Shown: positions 18,554 to 28,136, numbered from the stretch's first letter. The stretch is 64,000 bases of DNA from CAKZML01 sp963823435 (GCA_963823435.1 CAWGLN010000002.1:363078-427077); one strand, 5' to 3'. Numbers and translations are program-made. The notes: generated from the sequence alone by a model not told the origin.

Positions 18554-19423
18554 TCAGCCAAAGCGGCCGGTGATGTAGTCCTCGGTCAACTTGGTGCGAG
18601 GATTGGTAAACACCTGCTCCGTCGGCCCCACTTCCACCAGTTCTCCCATGTGGAAATAGGCAGTACGCTGGGACACCCTTGCAGCCTGCTGCATGCTATG
18701 GGTCACTATCGCGATCGCGTAATTCTTGCGTAACTCATCGATCAGGTCCTCGATCCTCGCCGTGGCGATAGGATCCAGGGCCGAGCAGGGTTCATCCATC
18801 AAAATGACTTCGGGACTCACTGCAATGGCCCGGGCGATACACAGGCGTTGCTGCTGGCCACCCGATAGCCCGGTACCCGGTTGTTCCAGCCGGTCGCGCA
18901 CCTCGTCCCACAGACCGGCCTTTTCAAGACTGCTTTCCACGATTTCGTCCAGCTCGGTGCGATTGCCCGCCAGGCCATGTATACGCGGACCGTAGGCTAC
19001 GTTCTCATAAATAGATTTGGGAAAAGGATTGGGTTTCTGGAACACCATGCCGACCCGGGCCCGCAACAGTACTACGTCCATATTCTTGTCGTAGATGTCC
19101 TCGTCATCCAACCGGATGTCGCCCGCAACCCGGCAATTTTCGATGGTGTCATTCATGCGATTGAAACAACGGATGAAGGTCGACTTGCCACAACCGGAGG
19201 GACCGATCATGGCCACCACTTCATTCCTGCCTATCTCGAGACTGATATCTCGAATAGCCTGCTTGTCGCCGTAAAAAACATCCACGCCGGTTGCTGTCAT
19301 GACCGGATCCGCAGCCTTGATATTACCTACGGTCTTGTGAACCTTCCCGGTCGCTGTCTTTTCCTGTTTTGCATCCACTTGAATTTTACCCGCCACTTGC
19401 TCTGTGTCCGTTGTCGTTGTCAC
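18554..19423 (-). CDS. pstB: PstB phosphate ABC transporter ATPase
   Basis: Energises high-affinity phosphate uptake. Walker A GPSGCGKST, signature LSGGQQQRLC, Walker B VILMDEPCSALDP and switch His in VTHSM are all present. The GTG at 19423 (VTTTTDTEQ) is preferred because the longer frame to 19462 would overlap pstA; about 289 residues, with an unusually long ~45-residue polar N-terminal extension before TATGVDVFYGDKQA. The last gene of pstSCAB. Confidence 0.95.
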   Translation of the reverse strand: MTTTTDTEQVAGKIQVDAKQEKTATGKVHKTVGNIKAADPVMTATGVDVFYGDKQAIRDISLEIGRNEVVAMIGPSGCGKSTFIRCFNRMNDTIENCRVAGDIRLDDEDIYDKNMDVVLLRARVGMVFQKPNPFPKSIYENVAYGPRIHGLAGNRTELDEIVESSLEKAGLWDEVRDRLEQPGTGLSGGQQQRLCIARAIAVSPEVILMDEPCSALDPIATARIEDLIDELRKNYAIAIVTHSMQQAARVSQRTAYFHMGELVEVGPTEQVFTNPRTKLTEDYITGRFG

Positions 19424-19445
19424 CAAGAACTGTCCGCAGCCTGAC

Positions 19446-20792
19446 TTACCAGCGCGTCTCAAGGCGCTTGCGCAGCAGGACCGCCACGAGATTCATCAGG
19501 GTCAGGAACCCCAGCAAGACCAGGATCGCACCCGAGGTTTTCTCCACAAATGCCCGCTCCGGCGCGTCGGCCCACAGAAAAATCTGCACCGGTAACACGG
19601 TCGAGGGATCAGTCACGCCCTGCGGCACATCCACGATAAAGGCGATCATACCGATCATCAGCAGCGGCGCGGTCTCACCCAGCGCCTGGGCCATACCGAT
19701 GATGGTGCCGGTAAGCATACCGGGCAGGGCCAGTGGCACGACATGGTGAGTGATGGTTTGAATCGGTGATGCACCCACCGCCAGGGCGGCCTGGCGAATC
19801 GAGGGTGGCACCGCCTTCAAGGCGGCGCGACTGGCAATGATGATCGTCGGCAGGGTCATCAGGGTCAGCACCAAACCACCCACAACCGGCGCCGAACGCG
19901 GCATACCAAAGAAATTGATGAACACCGCGAGACCCAGCAAGCCAAACACGATAGACGGTACCGCGGCCAGGTTGTTTATGTTGACCTCGACGAAATCGGT
20001 AATTCGATTCCTGGGTGCAATCTCCTCCAGGTACACGGCGGTGGCCACACCTATCGGGAAGGACAGCAACAGCGTGACAATCAAGGTGTACATGGAACCC
20101 ATCAGGGCGCCACGCACACCCGCCAACTCGGCGTCGCGGGAATCGCCATTGGTGAAAAACAGGGTATTGAAGCGGCTCTCCAGGTGACCGTCACGCTGCA
20201 ACTGGTCCACCCAGCCAATCACCTTGTCGGATACGCGACGATCGGACTCGGGTACATTGCGGTCGATATGGCCCTTGATCAGCATGTCCACGTCATCGTC
20301 CACCGGTACCCAGAAGCCCTGCCGGGTGCCCACCAGCCCCGGGTCGTCCATCACCGCCTGACGCACCATGTAATCGGCGCCATTACTGAGTAGATTCGCC
20401 AGGTCTCGCTTGTCCGAGCGAGAAGTGACCTCGGGAAACATGTCGAACAGGGCGTCTCTTACCAGGGTGCGGTAGCCGGCCTTGCCGAGCACCTCCGGGT
20501 CGCGGGTGTTACCGGGATCCAGTTTCGCCTGGTCAAAGTTGAGGTCCAGGCGTACATAGGCCTGCCGAAATGCCGTGTAGCCATTGCCGGCAATGCTGGA
20601 AAACAGAATCAGCACGAACAGCAAACCCAGCGCCACGGCCATCATACCGAACAGCTTGAAACGTCTCTCGGCACGGTAGCGGCGTTTCAATCCCGCCCGG
20701 ACCAGCTCCGCATGACCGGAGATTGACCGCCCGTTTTGGGACCGATCCTTCGGGGACGGCTCTTTTTGCACCTGCTCACTCACGCTAGTCAT
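19446..20792 (-). CDS. pstA: PstA phosphate permease subunit
   Basis: 448 residues, longer than E. coli PstA (296). A polar N-terminus leads to a first helix (~49-68), then a ~150-residue periplasmic segment (NGYTAFRQAYVRLDLNFDQ onward) of the kind seen in many marine proteobacterial PstA proteins, then the permease core with the ABC-coupling EAA-type loop (AALAVGASPIQTITHHVVP). Overlaps pstC by 8 bp. Confidence 0.94.
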   Translation of the reverse strand: MTSVSEQVQKEPSPKDRSQNGRSISGHAELVRAGLKRRYRAERRFKLFGMMAVALGLLFVLILFSSIAGNGYTAFRQAYVRLDLNFDQAKLDPGNTRDPEVLGKAGYRTLVRDALFDMFPEVTSRSDKRDLANLLSNGADYMVRQAVMDDPGLVGTRQGFWVPVDDDVDMLIKGHIDRNVPESDRRVSDKVIGWVDQLQRDGHLESRFNTLFFTNGDSRDAELAGVRGALMGSMYTLIVTLLLSFPIGVATAVYLEEIAPRNRITDFVEVNINNLAAVPSIVFGLLGLAVFINFFGMPRSAPVVGGLVLTLMTLPTIIIASRAALKAVPPSIRQAALAVGASPIQTITHHVVPLALPGMLTGTIIGMAQALGETAPLLMIGMIAFIVDVPQGVTDPSTVLPVQIFLWADAPERAFVEKTSGAILVLLGFLTLMNLVAVLLRKRLETRW

Positions 20793-22173
20793 ATTGTTCC
20801 CGATATTTGCGCACCACCAACAAGGCGATCATGTTCAAGCCCAGGGTGCCGACAAACAGCACCAGTCCCAGGGCGAATGCGGCCAGGGTCTTGGAGCTGT
20901 CAAATTCCTGGTCACCGGTAAGCAGAGTCACTATCTGCACAGTCACCGTAGTGACCGACTGCAGGGGGTTGGCAGTCAGGTTCGCAGCCAGCCCGGCGGC
21001 CATCACCACGATCATGGTCTCGCCTATGGCCCGGGATACCGCCAGCAGAACACTGCCGACAATACCCGGCAGGGCTGCCGGCAGCACCACCCTGCGTACT
21101 GTTTCTGAACGGGTCGCGCCCAGCGCCAGCGAACCGTCACGCAGGGATTGGGGCACTGAATTGATCACATCATCCGACAGGGAGGAAATGAAGGGGATGA
21201 TCATCACACCCATCACCAGTCCCGCCGCCAGGGCGCTGTCAGAAGCCACCGTCAGACCCGCGGATTCACCCGCACCACGCAACCAGGGCGCGACGACCAG
21301 GGCGGCAAAAAATCCGTATACCACGGTCGGAATTCCCGCCAGCAACTCCAGCAAGGGCTTGGCTACCGCGCGCAGGCGGGGGCTGGAATATTCAGCCAGG
21401 AAAATAGCCGACATCAGACCGATCGGGACCGCCACGAACATGGCGATGACCGATACCAGCATGGTGCCGGTGAGCAGGGGCACAACGCCAAAAGCACCGG
21501 AGGAACCTACCTGGTCGGCACGTATTGCCGTTTGCGGGCTCCAGGTCAAGCCGAAGAGAAATTCAGTAAAGGGCACTCTTTCGAAAAACCGCAGGGATTC
21601 AAACAATACCGAGAGCACGATGCCCACGGTGGTCAAGATCGCGATGCTCGAGCACAGGACCAGAATAATATTGATAAACGACTCGACCCGATTGCGCGCA
21701 CGCAACGACGGAGAAACCTTCTTCCAGCCATACCCCAGTGCCAGTACACACAGGCTAAGACCCACGACTGTCATCGCCACCCGGCTGAGATGCGCGAAAT
21801 AACGGTAGTGCTCCGCCGCCGCAGCCTGGGCCGGGGTAATCTCTCCCGATACAATATTGCCCAGGGCCAGGTTACGGATGTCATTCAACAACAAGCCCAG
21901 CCTGGCTGGATCCAGTTGCTGGGCATCCGCCGGCAAGGAAGACACCAGCAGGGCGCGCAGGATAGTGGGTTCCAGCGCCAACCAGGCTCCGATCAACGAC
22001 AGGGCCGGCACGGCAGCCCACAGCGCCGTCCAGGCGCCGTAAAATCCCGGCATGGAATGCAGCTTGCGCGGACCGCCTTGCGCCAACGCAAGCTTCAGAG
22101 CCCTGCGTTTACCCAGGTAGAACGCCAGGCCGGCAGCACAGAGCACGATCAAAGTCAGGGTGGAAATCCGCAT
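20785..22173 (-). CDS. pstC: PstC phosphate permease subunit
   Basis: 462 residues from ATG 22173 (MRISTLTLIVLCAAGLAFYLGKRRA); the frame is open 12 codons further upstream. Like its partner PstA it is extended relative to E. coli, with two N-terminal helices and a periplasmic loop before the permease domain. The EAA-type loop is SLALGATRSETVRRVVLPAALPG. Downstream of pstS, from which it is separated by a GC hairpin and a repeat copy. Confidence 0.94.
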   Translation of the reverse strand: MRISTLTLIVLCAAGLAFYLGKRRALKLALAQGGPRKLHSMPGFYGAWTALWAAVPALSLIGAWLALEPTILRALLVSSLPADAQQLDPARLGLLLNDIRNLALGNIVSGEITPAQAAAAEHYRYFAHLSRVAMTVVGLSLCVLALGYGWKKVSPSLRARNRVESFINIILVLCSSIAILTTVGIVLSVLFESLRFFERVPFTEFLFGLTWSPQTAIRADQVGSSGAFGVVPLLTGTMLVSVIAMFVAVPIGLMSAIFLAEYSSPRLRAVAKPLLELLAGIPTVVYGFFAALVVAPWLRGAGESAGLTVASDSALAAGLVMGVMIIPFISSLSDDVINSVPQSLRDGSLALGATRSETVRRVVLPAALPGIVGSVLLAVSRAIGETMIVVMAAGLAANLTANPLQSVTTVTVQIVTLLTGDQEFDSSKTLAAFALGLVLFVGTLGLNMIALLVVRKYREQYD

Positions 22174-22237
22174 ATACAAGCAGCTCTGTTCAGTATTCAG
22201 CAACAGCAATGATTACCGGGTCCGGTGACAGCAGAAT

Positions 22238-22265
22238 GCGGCGGCCGGTATCCACCAGCCGCCGC
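22238..22265 (-). promoter_or_regulatory. GC-rich hairpin between pstS and pstC
   Basis: GCGGCGGC and GCCGCCGC form a perfect 8-bp stem with a 12-nt loop, without a T-run. Between pstS and pstC such a hairpin could stabilise the pstS message or lower readthrough, giving more binding protein than permease. Function is inference. Confidence 0.45.
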
Positions 22266-22307
22266 CCAAGTATTGTACTAGCACCCTTACGCAACCGGAC
22301 AGGCCCT

Positions 22308-22470
22308 GGGTTTCTCTGATCTATCCATGAACCTGCACCCGGTGTTCAACTATTCAGCTTCAAAACTGCCTTTCCCCGCAAACCCTTGACCCGGGTCGAT
22401 TGGCATCTTGAATCTTCGCTTTTTTTGCCAATGTTCTACTTCGTCGAGAAGAAATCCAGAGACTATTCTA
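22308..22470. repeat. Dispersed inverted repeat, copy C (diverged)
   Basis: Most diverged full-length copy. Left end GGGTTTCTCTGATCTATCC, right end reaching the pstS stop codon (antisense TAGAATAGTCTCTGGATTTC). The segment GGCATCTTGAATCTTCGC and the TTCTACTTCGTC-type stretch align with copy A. It occupies the pstS-pstC spacer. Confidence 0.7.
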
Positions 22471-23523
22471 ATCCCTGGAAAGGTCGAGGTTCTCTAGCCC
22501 CAGTATCCGGTCACGGGCAGCGTCGCGCGCCTCTGCGGGAAGCGGAATCAGACCCCGGTCAGCCAGGTAGCCATAGTCACCCCAGGTGTCTTCGCTGGTG
22601 AATTCCTCAAGATACTCCATGACGCCCGGTACGTTGCCCACATGTGCCTTTTTGACGTAGAAATAAAGTGGCCGGGACACCGGGTAGCTGCCGTCAGCAA
22701 TGCTGTCGAAGCCGGGTTCAATACCGTCCACCCGGGAACCGCGAATGCGGTCCGAATTCTGATCCAGGAAGCTGAATCCGAAGATGCCCAGGGCCTTGGG
22801 ATTGGCTTCAAGCTTTTGCACGATCAGGTTATCGTTCTCGCCAGCCTCGATGAAAGCGCCGTCCTCACGTACCGTGTGACACATCGCCTGGAACCGCTTT
22901 TCGTCTTGCTTCTTGACGGCGGCGACCCAGTCGAAAGCCGCGCAGCCTCCTTCCATCGCCAACTCCACGAAGGCATCACGGGTACCTGAGGTGGGAGGTG
23001 GACCCAGTACTTCGATGCGGGTGGCGGGCAAGGCTGGATTGACGTCTTTCCAGGTCTTGTAGGGATTGGCTACCAGACGCTCAGCGCCGCTCGGATCCGG
23101 CACCTCTTTGGCCAGGGCCATGTACAGGTCCTTGCGAGTCAGGGAAATGGCCGGTGCATCCTTGGAGTTGGCCACCACGATGCCGTCATAACCAATCACC
23201 ACCTCAACGATGTCCTTCACGCCGTTGGCGGCGCAATTACTCACCTCGGATGCCTTGATCCGGCGTGAGGAGTTGGTGATGTCCGGGGTTTGCACACCGA
23301 CACCGGCGCAAAAAAGTTTGAAGCCGCCACCGGAACCGGTTGATTCGATTTTGGGGGTCTTGAATTTGGTGGTTTTGCCGAAACTCTCCGCCACCACGGT
23401 GGCGAAGGGGTACACCGTGGATGACCCTACGATACTGATGTAGTCACGGGTACTCTGAGCGCTTGCACTATGGGCAAACAATGCTCCAGCGAGTAAAGTT
23501 GCCGCAATCGATTTGTAATTCAA
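22468..23523 (-). CDS. pstS: PstS-family periplasmic phosphate-binding protein
   Basis: 351 residues. Signal peptide MNYKSIAATLLAGALFAHSASA, then the PstS-like phosphate loop YISIVGSSTVYPF and STGSGGGFKLFC; further ligand-site sequence at LGPPPTSGTRDAFVELA. This is the longer marine-type PstS rather than the E. coli form. First gene of pstSCAB; upstream is 245 bp of increasingly AT-rich DNA in which I could not find a convincing Pho box. The stop codon touches repeat copy C. Confidence 0.95.
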   Translation of the reverse strand: MNYKSIAATLLAGALFAHSASAQSTRDYISIVGSSTVYPFATVVAESFGKTTKFKTPKIESTGSGGGFKLFCAGVGVQTPDITNSSRRIKASEVSNCAANGVKDIVEVVIGYDGIVVANSKDAPAISLTRKDLYMALAKEVPDPSGAERLVANPYKTWKDVNPALPATRIEVLGPPPTSGTRDAFVELAMEGGCAAFDWVAAVKKQDEKRFQAMCHTVREDGAFIEAGENDNLIVQKLEANPKALGIFGFSFLDQNSDRIRGSRVDGIEPGFDSIADGSYPVSRPLYFYVKKAHVGNVPGVMEYLEEFTSEDTWGDYGYLADRGLIPLPAEARDAARDRILGLENLDLSRD

Positions 23524-23768
23524 AATGATCTCCCAATGGATGAACGTTTAACCGTTGGCTGTTGCTGCTCCTGTCGCAGTATGAGTCCGGCAGAAGATGG
23601 GGAGATTTATACAGGCCAATTATTGCAGATTTATTGCGTCTGCCATGGAGGCAAGGACCCATTGTCCTGCTGAGACAATATCTCGTTATTTTTATATTAA
23701 TAATCAATATATTAAAGTATTTATTTAAAGTTAATTATATTTTGTAAAATTCACAAAATGGATACGGA
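23524..23768. promoter_or_regulatory. AT-rich divergent spacer, pstS / yffB
   Basis: Separates pstS (minus) from yffB (plus) and must hold promoters for both. The half nearest yffB (about 23690-23760) is very AT-rich. I looked for two TGTCA half-sites 11 bp apart (Pho box) on either strand and did not find them. No gene seen. Confidence 0.5.
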
Positions 23769-24140
23769 TTGGTGACCACCAGACTATACGGGCTAAAAAA
23801 TTGCGATAGCTGCCGGTCCGCCCGTGGCTGGCTGGATCAACACGGTGTGGACTACCTGTTCATGGATATTCGGGAGCACGCGCTGGATGCAGCTATCCTG
23901 GCAAGGTGGTCTGGTACCGTCGCCTGGTCGAGTCTGCTAAACCGGCGCAGTACTACCTGGCGAGCCTTGGACGAGACTGACAAGCAGGTGGACGATGCCG
24001 CCGGCGCCTGCCGACTGATGCTCAAACACCCCACCCTGCTCAAGCGCCCGGTACTGGACGGGGACCGGGCACTCCTGGTGGGATTCAAGGCAGAGGAATA
24101 CGCCCGGGTTTTGGGCCAGGCAAGGAAGAAGCATGAGTAA
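23769..24140 (+). CDS. yffB: YffB/ArsC-like thioredoxin-fold protein
   Basis: 123 residues of the Spx/ArsC/YffB family. The N-terminal GLKNCDSCRSARGWL contains a CxxC in the active-site loop position, followed by the ArsC pattern (LLNRRSTTWRALDE, LLKRPVLDGDRALLVGF). Starts are TTG 23769 or GTG 23772. Overlaps dapE by 8 bp, the same yffB-dapE pairing as in E. coli. Biochemical role is not firmly known; glutathione-dependent thiol chemistry is the usual suggestion. Not a proven arsenate reductase. Confidence 0.88.
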   Translation: MVTTRLYGLKNCDSCRSARGWLDQHGVDYLFMDIREHALDAAILARWSGTVAWSSLLNRRSTTWRALDETDKQVDDAAGACRLMLKHPTLLKRPVLDGDRALLVGFKAEEYARVLGQARKKHE

Positions 24141-25263
24141 TGCAGTACTGGAACTGGCTTGCGAGCTTATTGCTCGCCCCTCCATTACCCCGCAGGATCA
24201 GGGCTGCCTGGACATTATTGCCGCAAGACTGAAGGCCATCGGCTTTGAGCTTGAGCCAATGCCGTTTTCCGATGTCAGCAATCTTTGGGCCAGGCGGGGC
24301 AACTCGTCCCCTCTGCTGTGTTTTGCCGGTCACACCGATGTCGTACCACCGGGGCCTTTAGCCCAGTGGACCTGTCCACCGTTTGATCCCCAGGTCATTG
24401 AGGGCAAGCTCTACGGACGCGGCAGTGCCGATATGAAAGGCGCGCTGGCCGCCATGGTCTGCGCATGTGAACGCTTCTTTGCCGAGCATCCCGAGGTCAC
24501 GAGGTCCATGGCCTTCCTCCTGACCAGTGATGAGGAGGGCCAGGCGATCCATGGCACACGCAAGGTCGTGGAAACGCTGGTCGCCAGGGGAATCCAGATC
24601 GATTACTGCCTGTTGGGTGAGCCTTCCAGCGCCGACCGCGTGGGTGACACTCTGCGCATCGGCCGGCGTGGTTCGCTCAATGGGTGCCTGCAGATCAATG
24701 GTCTGCAGGGGCATGTCGCCTTCCCGGAAAAGGCCCGCAACCCTATCCATGATGCCGCCAGGGCCATCTCCGCCCTGGCCGGAGCGCACTGGGACAACGG
24801 CAATCAGGATTTCCCGCCCACCAGCTTCCAGTTCTCCAATGTCCAGGGCGGCACCGGCGCCAGTAACGTCATCCCCGCCACGGTGGAACTGGATTTCAAC
24901 TTCCGCTATTCACCGGAGTCCAGCGCCGAACAATTACAGACCCGCTGTATTCGCATCCTGGACGCCCTTGCCCTGGACTATCGACTCAGCTGGGAGCTCT
25001 CGGGTGAGCCATTTTATAGCGCCGCAAGTCCGCTGCTGGAGGCGGCACATGCAGCAGTGAGCCAGGTTTGCGGGATCCAGGCCATAAGCTCCACCGGCGG
25101 GGGCACGTCCGACGGAAGGTTCATTGCACCCACCGGCGCGGCCGTGGTGGAACTTGGACTGTGCAACGACAGTATCCACATGGTTAATGAGCATACGCCG
25201 GTGGAGGATTTGTTGAAATTAAGTCTGGTTTACGAGCGCATCCTGGAGCTCTTGCTGCTATGA
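24133..25263 (+). CDS. dapE: DapE succinyl-diaminopimelate desuccinylase
   Basis: 376 residues, normal length. M20 two-zinc amidohydrolase of lysine/peptidoglycan precursor synthesis, acting on the product made from DapD's N-succinyl compound. Metal ligands lie in FAGHTDVVPPG, GRGSADMKG and SDEEGQAIHGT (catalytic Glu), with the C-terminal STGGGTSDGRFI and final His in NDSIHMVNEHTP. Followed by a hairpin terminator. Confidence 0.97.
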   Translation: MSNAVLELACELIARPSITPQDQGCLDIIAARLKAIGFELEPMPFSDVSNLWARRGNSSPLLCFAGHTDVVPPGPLAQWTCPPFDPQVIEGKLYGRGSADMKGALAAMVCACERFFAEHPEVTRSMAFLLTSDEEGQAIHGTRKVVETLVARGIQIDYCLLGEPSSADRVGDTLRIGRRGSLNGCLQINGLQGHVAFPEKARNPIHDAARAISALAGAHWDNGNQDFPPTSFQFSNVQGGTGASNVIPATVELDFNFRYSPESSAEQLQTRCIRILDALALDYRLSWELSGEPFYSAASPLLEAAHAAVSQVCGIQAISSTGGGTSDGRFIAPTGAAVVELGLCNDSIHMVNEHTPVEDLLKLSLVYERILELLLL

Positions 25264-25281
25264 TTCAGCCGCAAAATTATC

Positions 25282-25309
25282 CGTCGCCCGGCCAGGCCGG
25301 GCGGCTTTT
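25282..25309 (+). terminator. Terminator after dapE
   Basis: GCCCGGCCAGGCCGGGC hairpin followed by GGCTTTT, about 20 bp past the dapE stop and before dsbB. Confidence 0.65.
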
Positions 25310-25329
25310 GACAACGATGGAGAGTTTTC

Positions 25330-25833
25330 GTGATTGAACACTTCATGTCCCGACGCCGCTTGAACGGACTGGGCGCCCTGGTTTGCGCCGGGTTGATGGG
25401 ATTCGCCCTGTTCCAGCAACACGTGATGGAACTGGACCCCTGCCCGCTTTGTGTATTTCAACGCATCGCCGTCATCGGTCTGGGTGTCATCTTCGCCGTG
25501 GCTTTCCTGCACGCACCCAAGGCCCTAGGCTCCAGAATATATGGACTTCTGCTGCTCATACCCGGTGGCTTTGGGGGTGCCGTAGCCACCCGCCACGTCT
25601 GGCTGCAATCACTGCCGCCAGACCAGGTCCCTGAATGCGGTCCCGGCCTGAACTACATGCTGGACGCATTCCCGCTAGCCGACGCCCTCAAAATGGTGCT
25701 CAAGGGCTCCGGAGAATGTGCCGAGATTATCTGGTCCTTCCTGGGCTTGAGCATGCCCGGCTGGGTGCTGGTCTGGATGGTGATCCTTACCTTCGGCGGG
25801 CTCATGGCCAACTGGGCGGTAAAAAGACGCTGA
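25330..25833 (+). CDS. dsbB: DsbB disulfide bond formation protein
   Basis: 167 residues with four membrane helices. Reoxidises DsbA and passes electrons to quinones. The first redox pair is CPLC (DPCPLCVFQRIAV); the second periplasmic loop carries two Cys (VPECGPGLNYM and GSGECAEIIW). Start GTG 25330; ATG 25345 is an alternative. Normal length. Confidence 0.95.
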   Translation: MIEHFMSRRRLNGLGALVCAGLMGFALFQQHVMELDPCPLCVFQRIAVIGLGVIFAVAFLHAPKALGSRIYGLLLLIPGGFGGAVATRHVWLQSLPPDQVPECGPGLNYMLDAFPLADALKMVLKGSGECAEIIWSFLGLSMPGWVLVWMVILTFGGLMANWAVKRR

Positions 25834-25896
25834 GTCGGCCCCGTGGCGGCCCCCTGTCGCCAGGTACGACCGGACCGGTCTCGGCGAGGGAATGAT

Positions 25897-26622
25897 TCAG
25901 TCCTCGTCTTCCGCGGGGGACGCCTGCAACATATCATCCAGACTGGTGTGCCGGACATCTTTGCCCTTCACCGTATAGATGACGTACTCGCAGATATTCT
26001 TGGCGTGATCGCCAATACGCTCCAGTGAACGCACGATCCACATCACGTCCAGAACCCGCCGGATAGTACGCGGATCTTCCATCATGAAGGTGATGGACTG
26101 TCGGGAAATGGCCTCGTATTCCTGGTCCACAACCTGGTCAGCCAGAGCTGTTTTTACTGCCTGGTCCACATCCATGCGGGCAAACGCATCCAGACAGTTC
26201 CCCACCATGGCGATAACGTGCTCACCCAGGTGCCGAATCTCTCGATAGTTATTCGACGGGCGTTCATGACTTGCCAATTGAGAAGCCAGCTTGGCAATTT
26301 TCTCGGCCTCGTCACCCATACGTTCCAGGTCGGTAATGGTCTTGATGATCGCGATGATCACCCTCAGGTCTACCGCTGTGGGCGCGCGCAGGGCCAGGAT
26401 ACGGTGACACTCCTCGTCCACCGCCACCTCAAGTTGATTGACCTTGTAGTCGTCCAGGGCAATCTTCAGGGCAGACTCACTGTCACCGTCTTCCAGCGCT
26501 TTCAGGGCACCCTCGATCTGGCGCTCGACCAATCCACCCATTTCCAACACGCTCTTTCGAACGTGTTCAATGTCGGCGTTATATCGACGCGAAATATGCG
26601 CCGTCAAATCTTCCTGGCTCAT
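25897..26622 (-). CDS. phoU: PhoU phosphate regulatory protein
   Basis: 241 residues, two PhoU three-helix repeats, with the metal-binding family motifs (ALDDYKVNQLEVAVDEECHRIL, LERMGDEAEKIAKLA in repeat 1 and LERIGDHAKNICEYVIY in repeat 2). It damps PhoR signalling when phosphate is plentiful. Here it is not next to pstB but downstream of the porin and phoBR on the same strand, 256 bp past the porin stop. Confidence 0.96.
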   Translation of the reverse strand: MSQEDLTAHISRRYNADIEHVRKSVLEMGGLVERQIEGALKALEDGDSESALKIALDDYKVNQLEVAVDEECHRILALRAPTAVDLRVIIAIIKTITDLERMGDEAEKIAKLASQLASHERPSNNYREIRHLGEHVIAMVGNCLDAFARMDVDQAVKTALADQVVDQEYEAISRQSITFMMEDPRTIRRVLDVMWIVRSLERIGDHAKNICEYVIYTVKGKDVRHTSLDDMLQASPAEDED

Positions 26623-26878
26623 GCTGGTACCTTTTCTGTGTGACTCTCAAAGGGTTCCGATCTTTCGACGTCTAGTGTGCATATTATCGCTGGAAGTACA
26701 GCGTATCGCTTTTTTATCTAAAGGAGTAGCAGCCTTGCGGTCTTCAGTGCCAAGACCAGGTTTATCACCCTTCGGCCGCTATGGGGCCGGCCATTGACCC
26801 GTCCGTTTCAAGTATGAAACAAGTTCGGTGGAAAAATTCCAGGCCGCCTGTTTCCTTCACTTCGTGTTGCCAGTCAAT
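26623..26878. other. phoU-porin spacer
   Basis: 256 bp without a credible gene. I see no T-run terminator for the porin and no Pho box; the segment CGGCCGCTATGGGGCCGGCC is palindromic and might be a weak hairpin. Confidence 0.4.
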
Positions 26879-28012
26879 CTAGAAGTCCAGGGCAAAGCGC
26901 ATATTGACTGCAGAAGGGCTCTCATTCGGCGTAGCGTCGTTGTAAGCTTTAGCTTCAATATCAAGGTAGTTGAGCATCACCCTTATATTGGGATTGATAT
27001 AATAGTTCACACCCAGGGTCAGCACATTCTGTTCTCCACCCTTGCCCGGAAGTGCAGCGGTTTCGCTGCCGCCGGTCAGGTCCAGGGTGCTGTACCGAAT
27101 CGCGAATTCCCAGGCATTGGTCGCCATGGTGCGGCCGTAGTATCCATTCTTGTAAGCACGGGTATTACCGCCCGTCATGTAGCTCGCCTGGACGTAGTAA
27201 CCGTCAAAATCAAAGTTGGGAGTGGGAGTCAGGGCATCGGGAGCCGAACGAATCACATCGGCTCTAATGTACTCACCCTGCACGGATACGCTGCCCACCA
27301 TCAGGGAAGTTTCGAGACCCATCTTGACGATGTCGTCCACGTTTTCAATGGTGCCGGTGTCGATCAGACGAATGCCCGTGAGATGAGATTCAGGATAAGC
27401 ACGGATACGCACGGTCTCGGCAGTCGTACTCTGGGGCTGTTCCCAGCTGCCCCAGGCGCCCAGGTGCAGCAAGCCCTTGTCGGTCTTCCAGGGCAGGTAG
27501 GTTACACGACCGGAGACGCCCATTCCCTCCGCCAGGCCAATTTCCTTGACGTCGGCGTCCTGGCCAAATCCGGCCACGGCAGCGGTCCAGTTTTCACCCG
27601 AGAAATCTGCGCCGATACCCAGGCGCCGAGCCAGGGTCAGGAAGCCAACCGCGGGGCGCTCAATGAAGGTCAGGTACTTGTCGCTGGTCATGATTTCCAG
27701 CGACTGAGCCGGCTTGAACTGACCAATGGTGAAAATACCGTGCCTGGCATAGGCGTCCTGGAGCTTCTCGTCAGCAAAGTCATATTCGAGCTTATAGGAC
27801 CAGTCATTGCCCAGCTCGCCTTTGACGCCAATGCGCGCGCGACGCAACTCTGAACCGCTACCCAGCTCGGTGATGTCGCTGTTGTACTGATCCATGTCAA
27901 CCTGTAATCGCCCAAAAATATCCGGGGTCATGTCGGCCATGGCCGCTTGCATCGCTCCCAGCCCAATAATGGTAGTCACTGAGGCCATCCCCGGCTTGAA
28001 AATACGCTTCAC
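26879..28012 (-). CDS. OprP/OprO-type phosphate-selective porin
   Basis: 377 residues. Signal peptide of ~26 residues ending AMQAAMA, then a trimeric-porin barrel: DIFGRLQVDMDQYN, RRARIGVKGELGNDWSYKLEYDFAD, many alternating strands, and a C-terminal Phe (NMRFALDF), the outer-membrane insertion signal. The OprP family imports phosphate or polyphosphate under starvation. The GTG start lies about 84 nt below the start site predicted from a clear Pho box and -10. Specificity (phosphate or polyphosphate) not resolved. Confidence 0.9.
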   Translation of the reverse strand: MKRIFKPGMASVTTIIGLGAMQAAMADMTPDIFGRLQVDMDQYNSDITELGSGSELRRARIGVKGELGNDWSYKLEYDFADEKLQDAYARHGIFTIGQFKPAQSLEIMTSDKYLTFIERPAVGFLTLARRLGIGADFSGENWTAAVAGFGQDADVKEIGLAEGMGVSGRVTYLPWKTDKGLLHLGAWGSWEQPQSTTAETVRIRAYPESHLTGIRLIDTGTIENVDDIVKMGLETSLMVGSVSVQGEYIRADVIRSAPDALTPTPNFDFDGYYVQASYMTGGNTRAYKNGYYGRTMATNAWEFAIRYSTLDLTGGSETAALPGKGGEQNVLTLGVNYYINPNIRVMLNYLDIEAKAYNDATPNESPSAVNMRFALDF

Positions 28013-28102
28013 GTTTTAAACTCCACCGGTCTATTTATTTTTTCTGTCTGAAAATAATTCGCGTTTCAATCCAGGCCTGCATTATGCATTTCACCGGCAA
28101 CA

Positions 28103-28136
28103 ATTAGAAACCCCGGGTATGACAATTTGATGACAT
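28103..28136 (-). promoter_or_regulatory. Pho box and -10 of the porin promoter
   Basis: On the minus strand ATGTCATCAAATTGTCAT (28119-28136) has two TGTCA half-sites 11 bp apart, the PhoB consensus. Ten bp further comes TCTAAT (28103-28108), a -10 at the spacing expected when PhoB replaces the -35. It lies between the phoR stop and the porin GTG. Confidence 0.85.

Noticed and set aside
23524..23768. Pho box upstream of pstS
   Set aside because: No pair of TGTCA-like half-sites at 11-bp spacing on either strand by eye.
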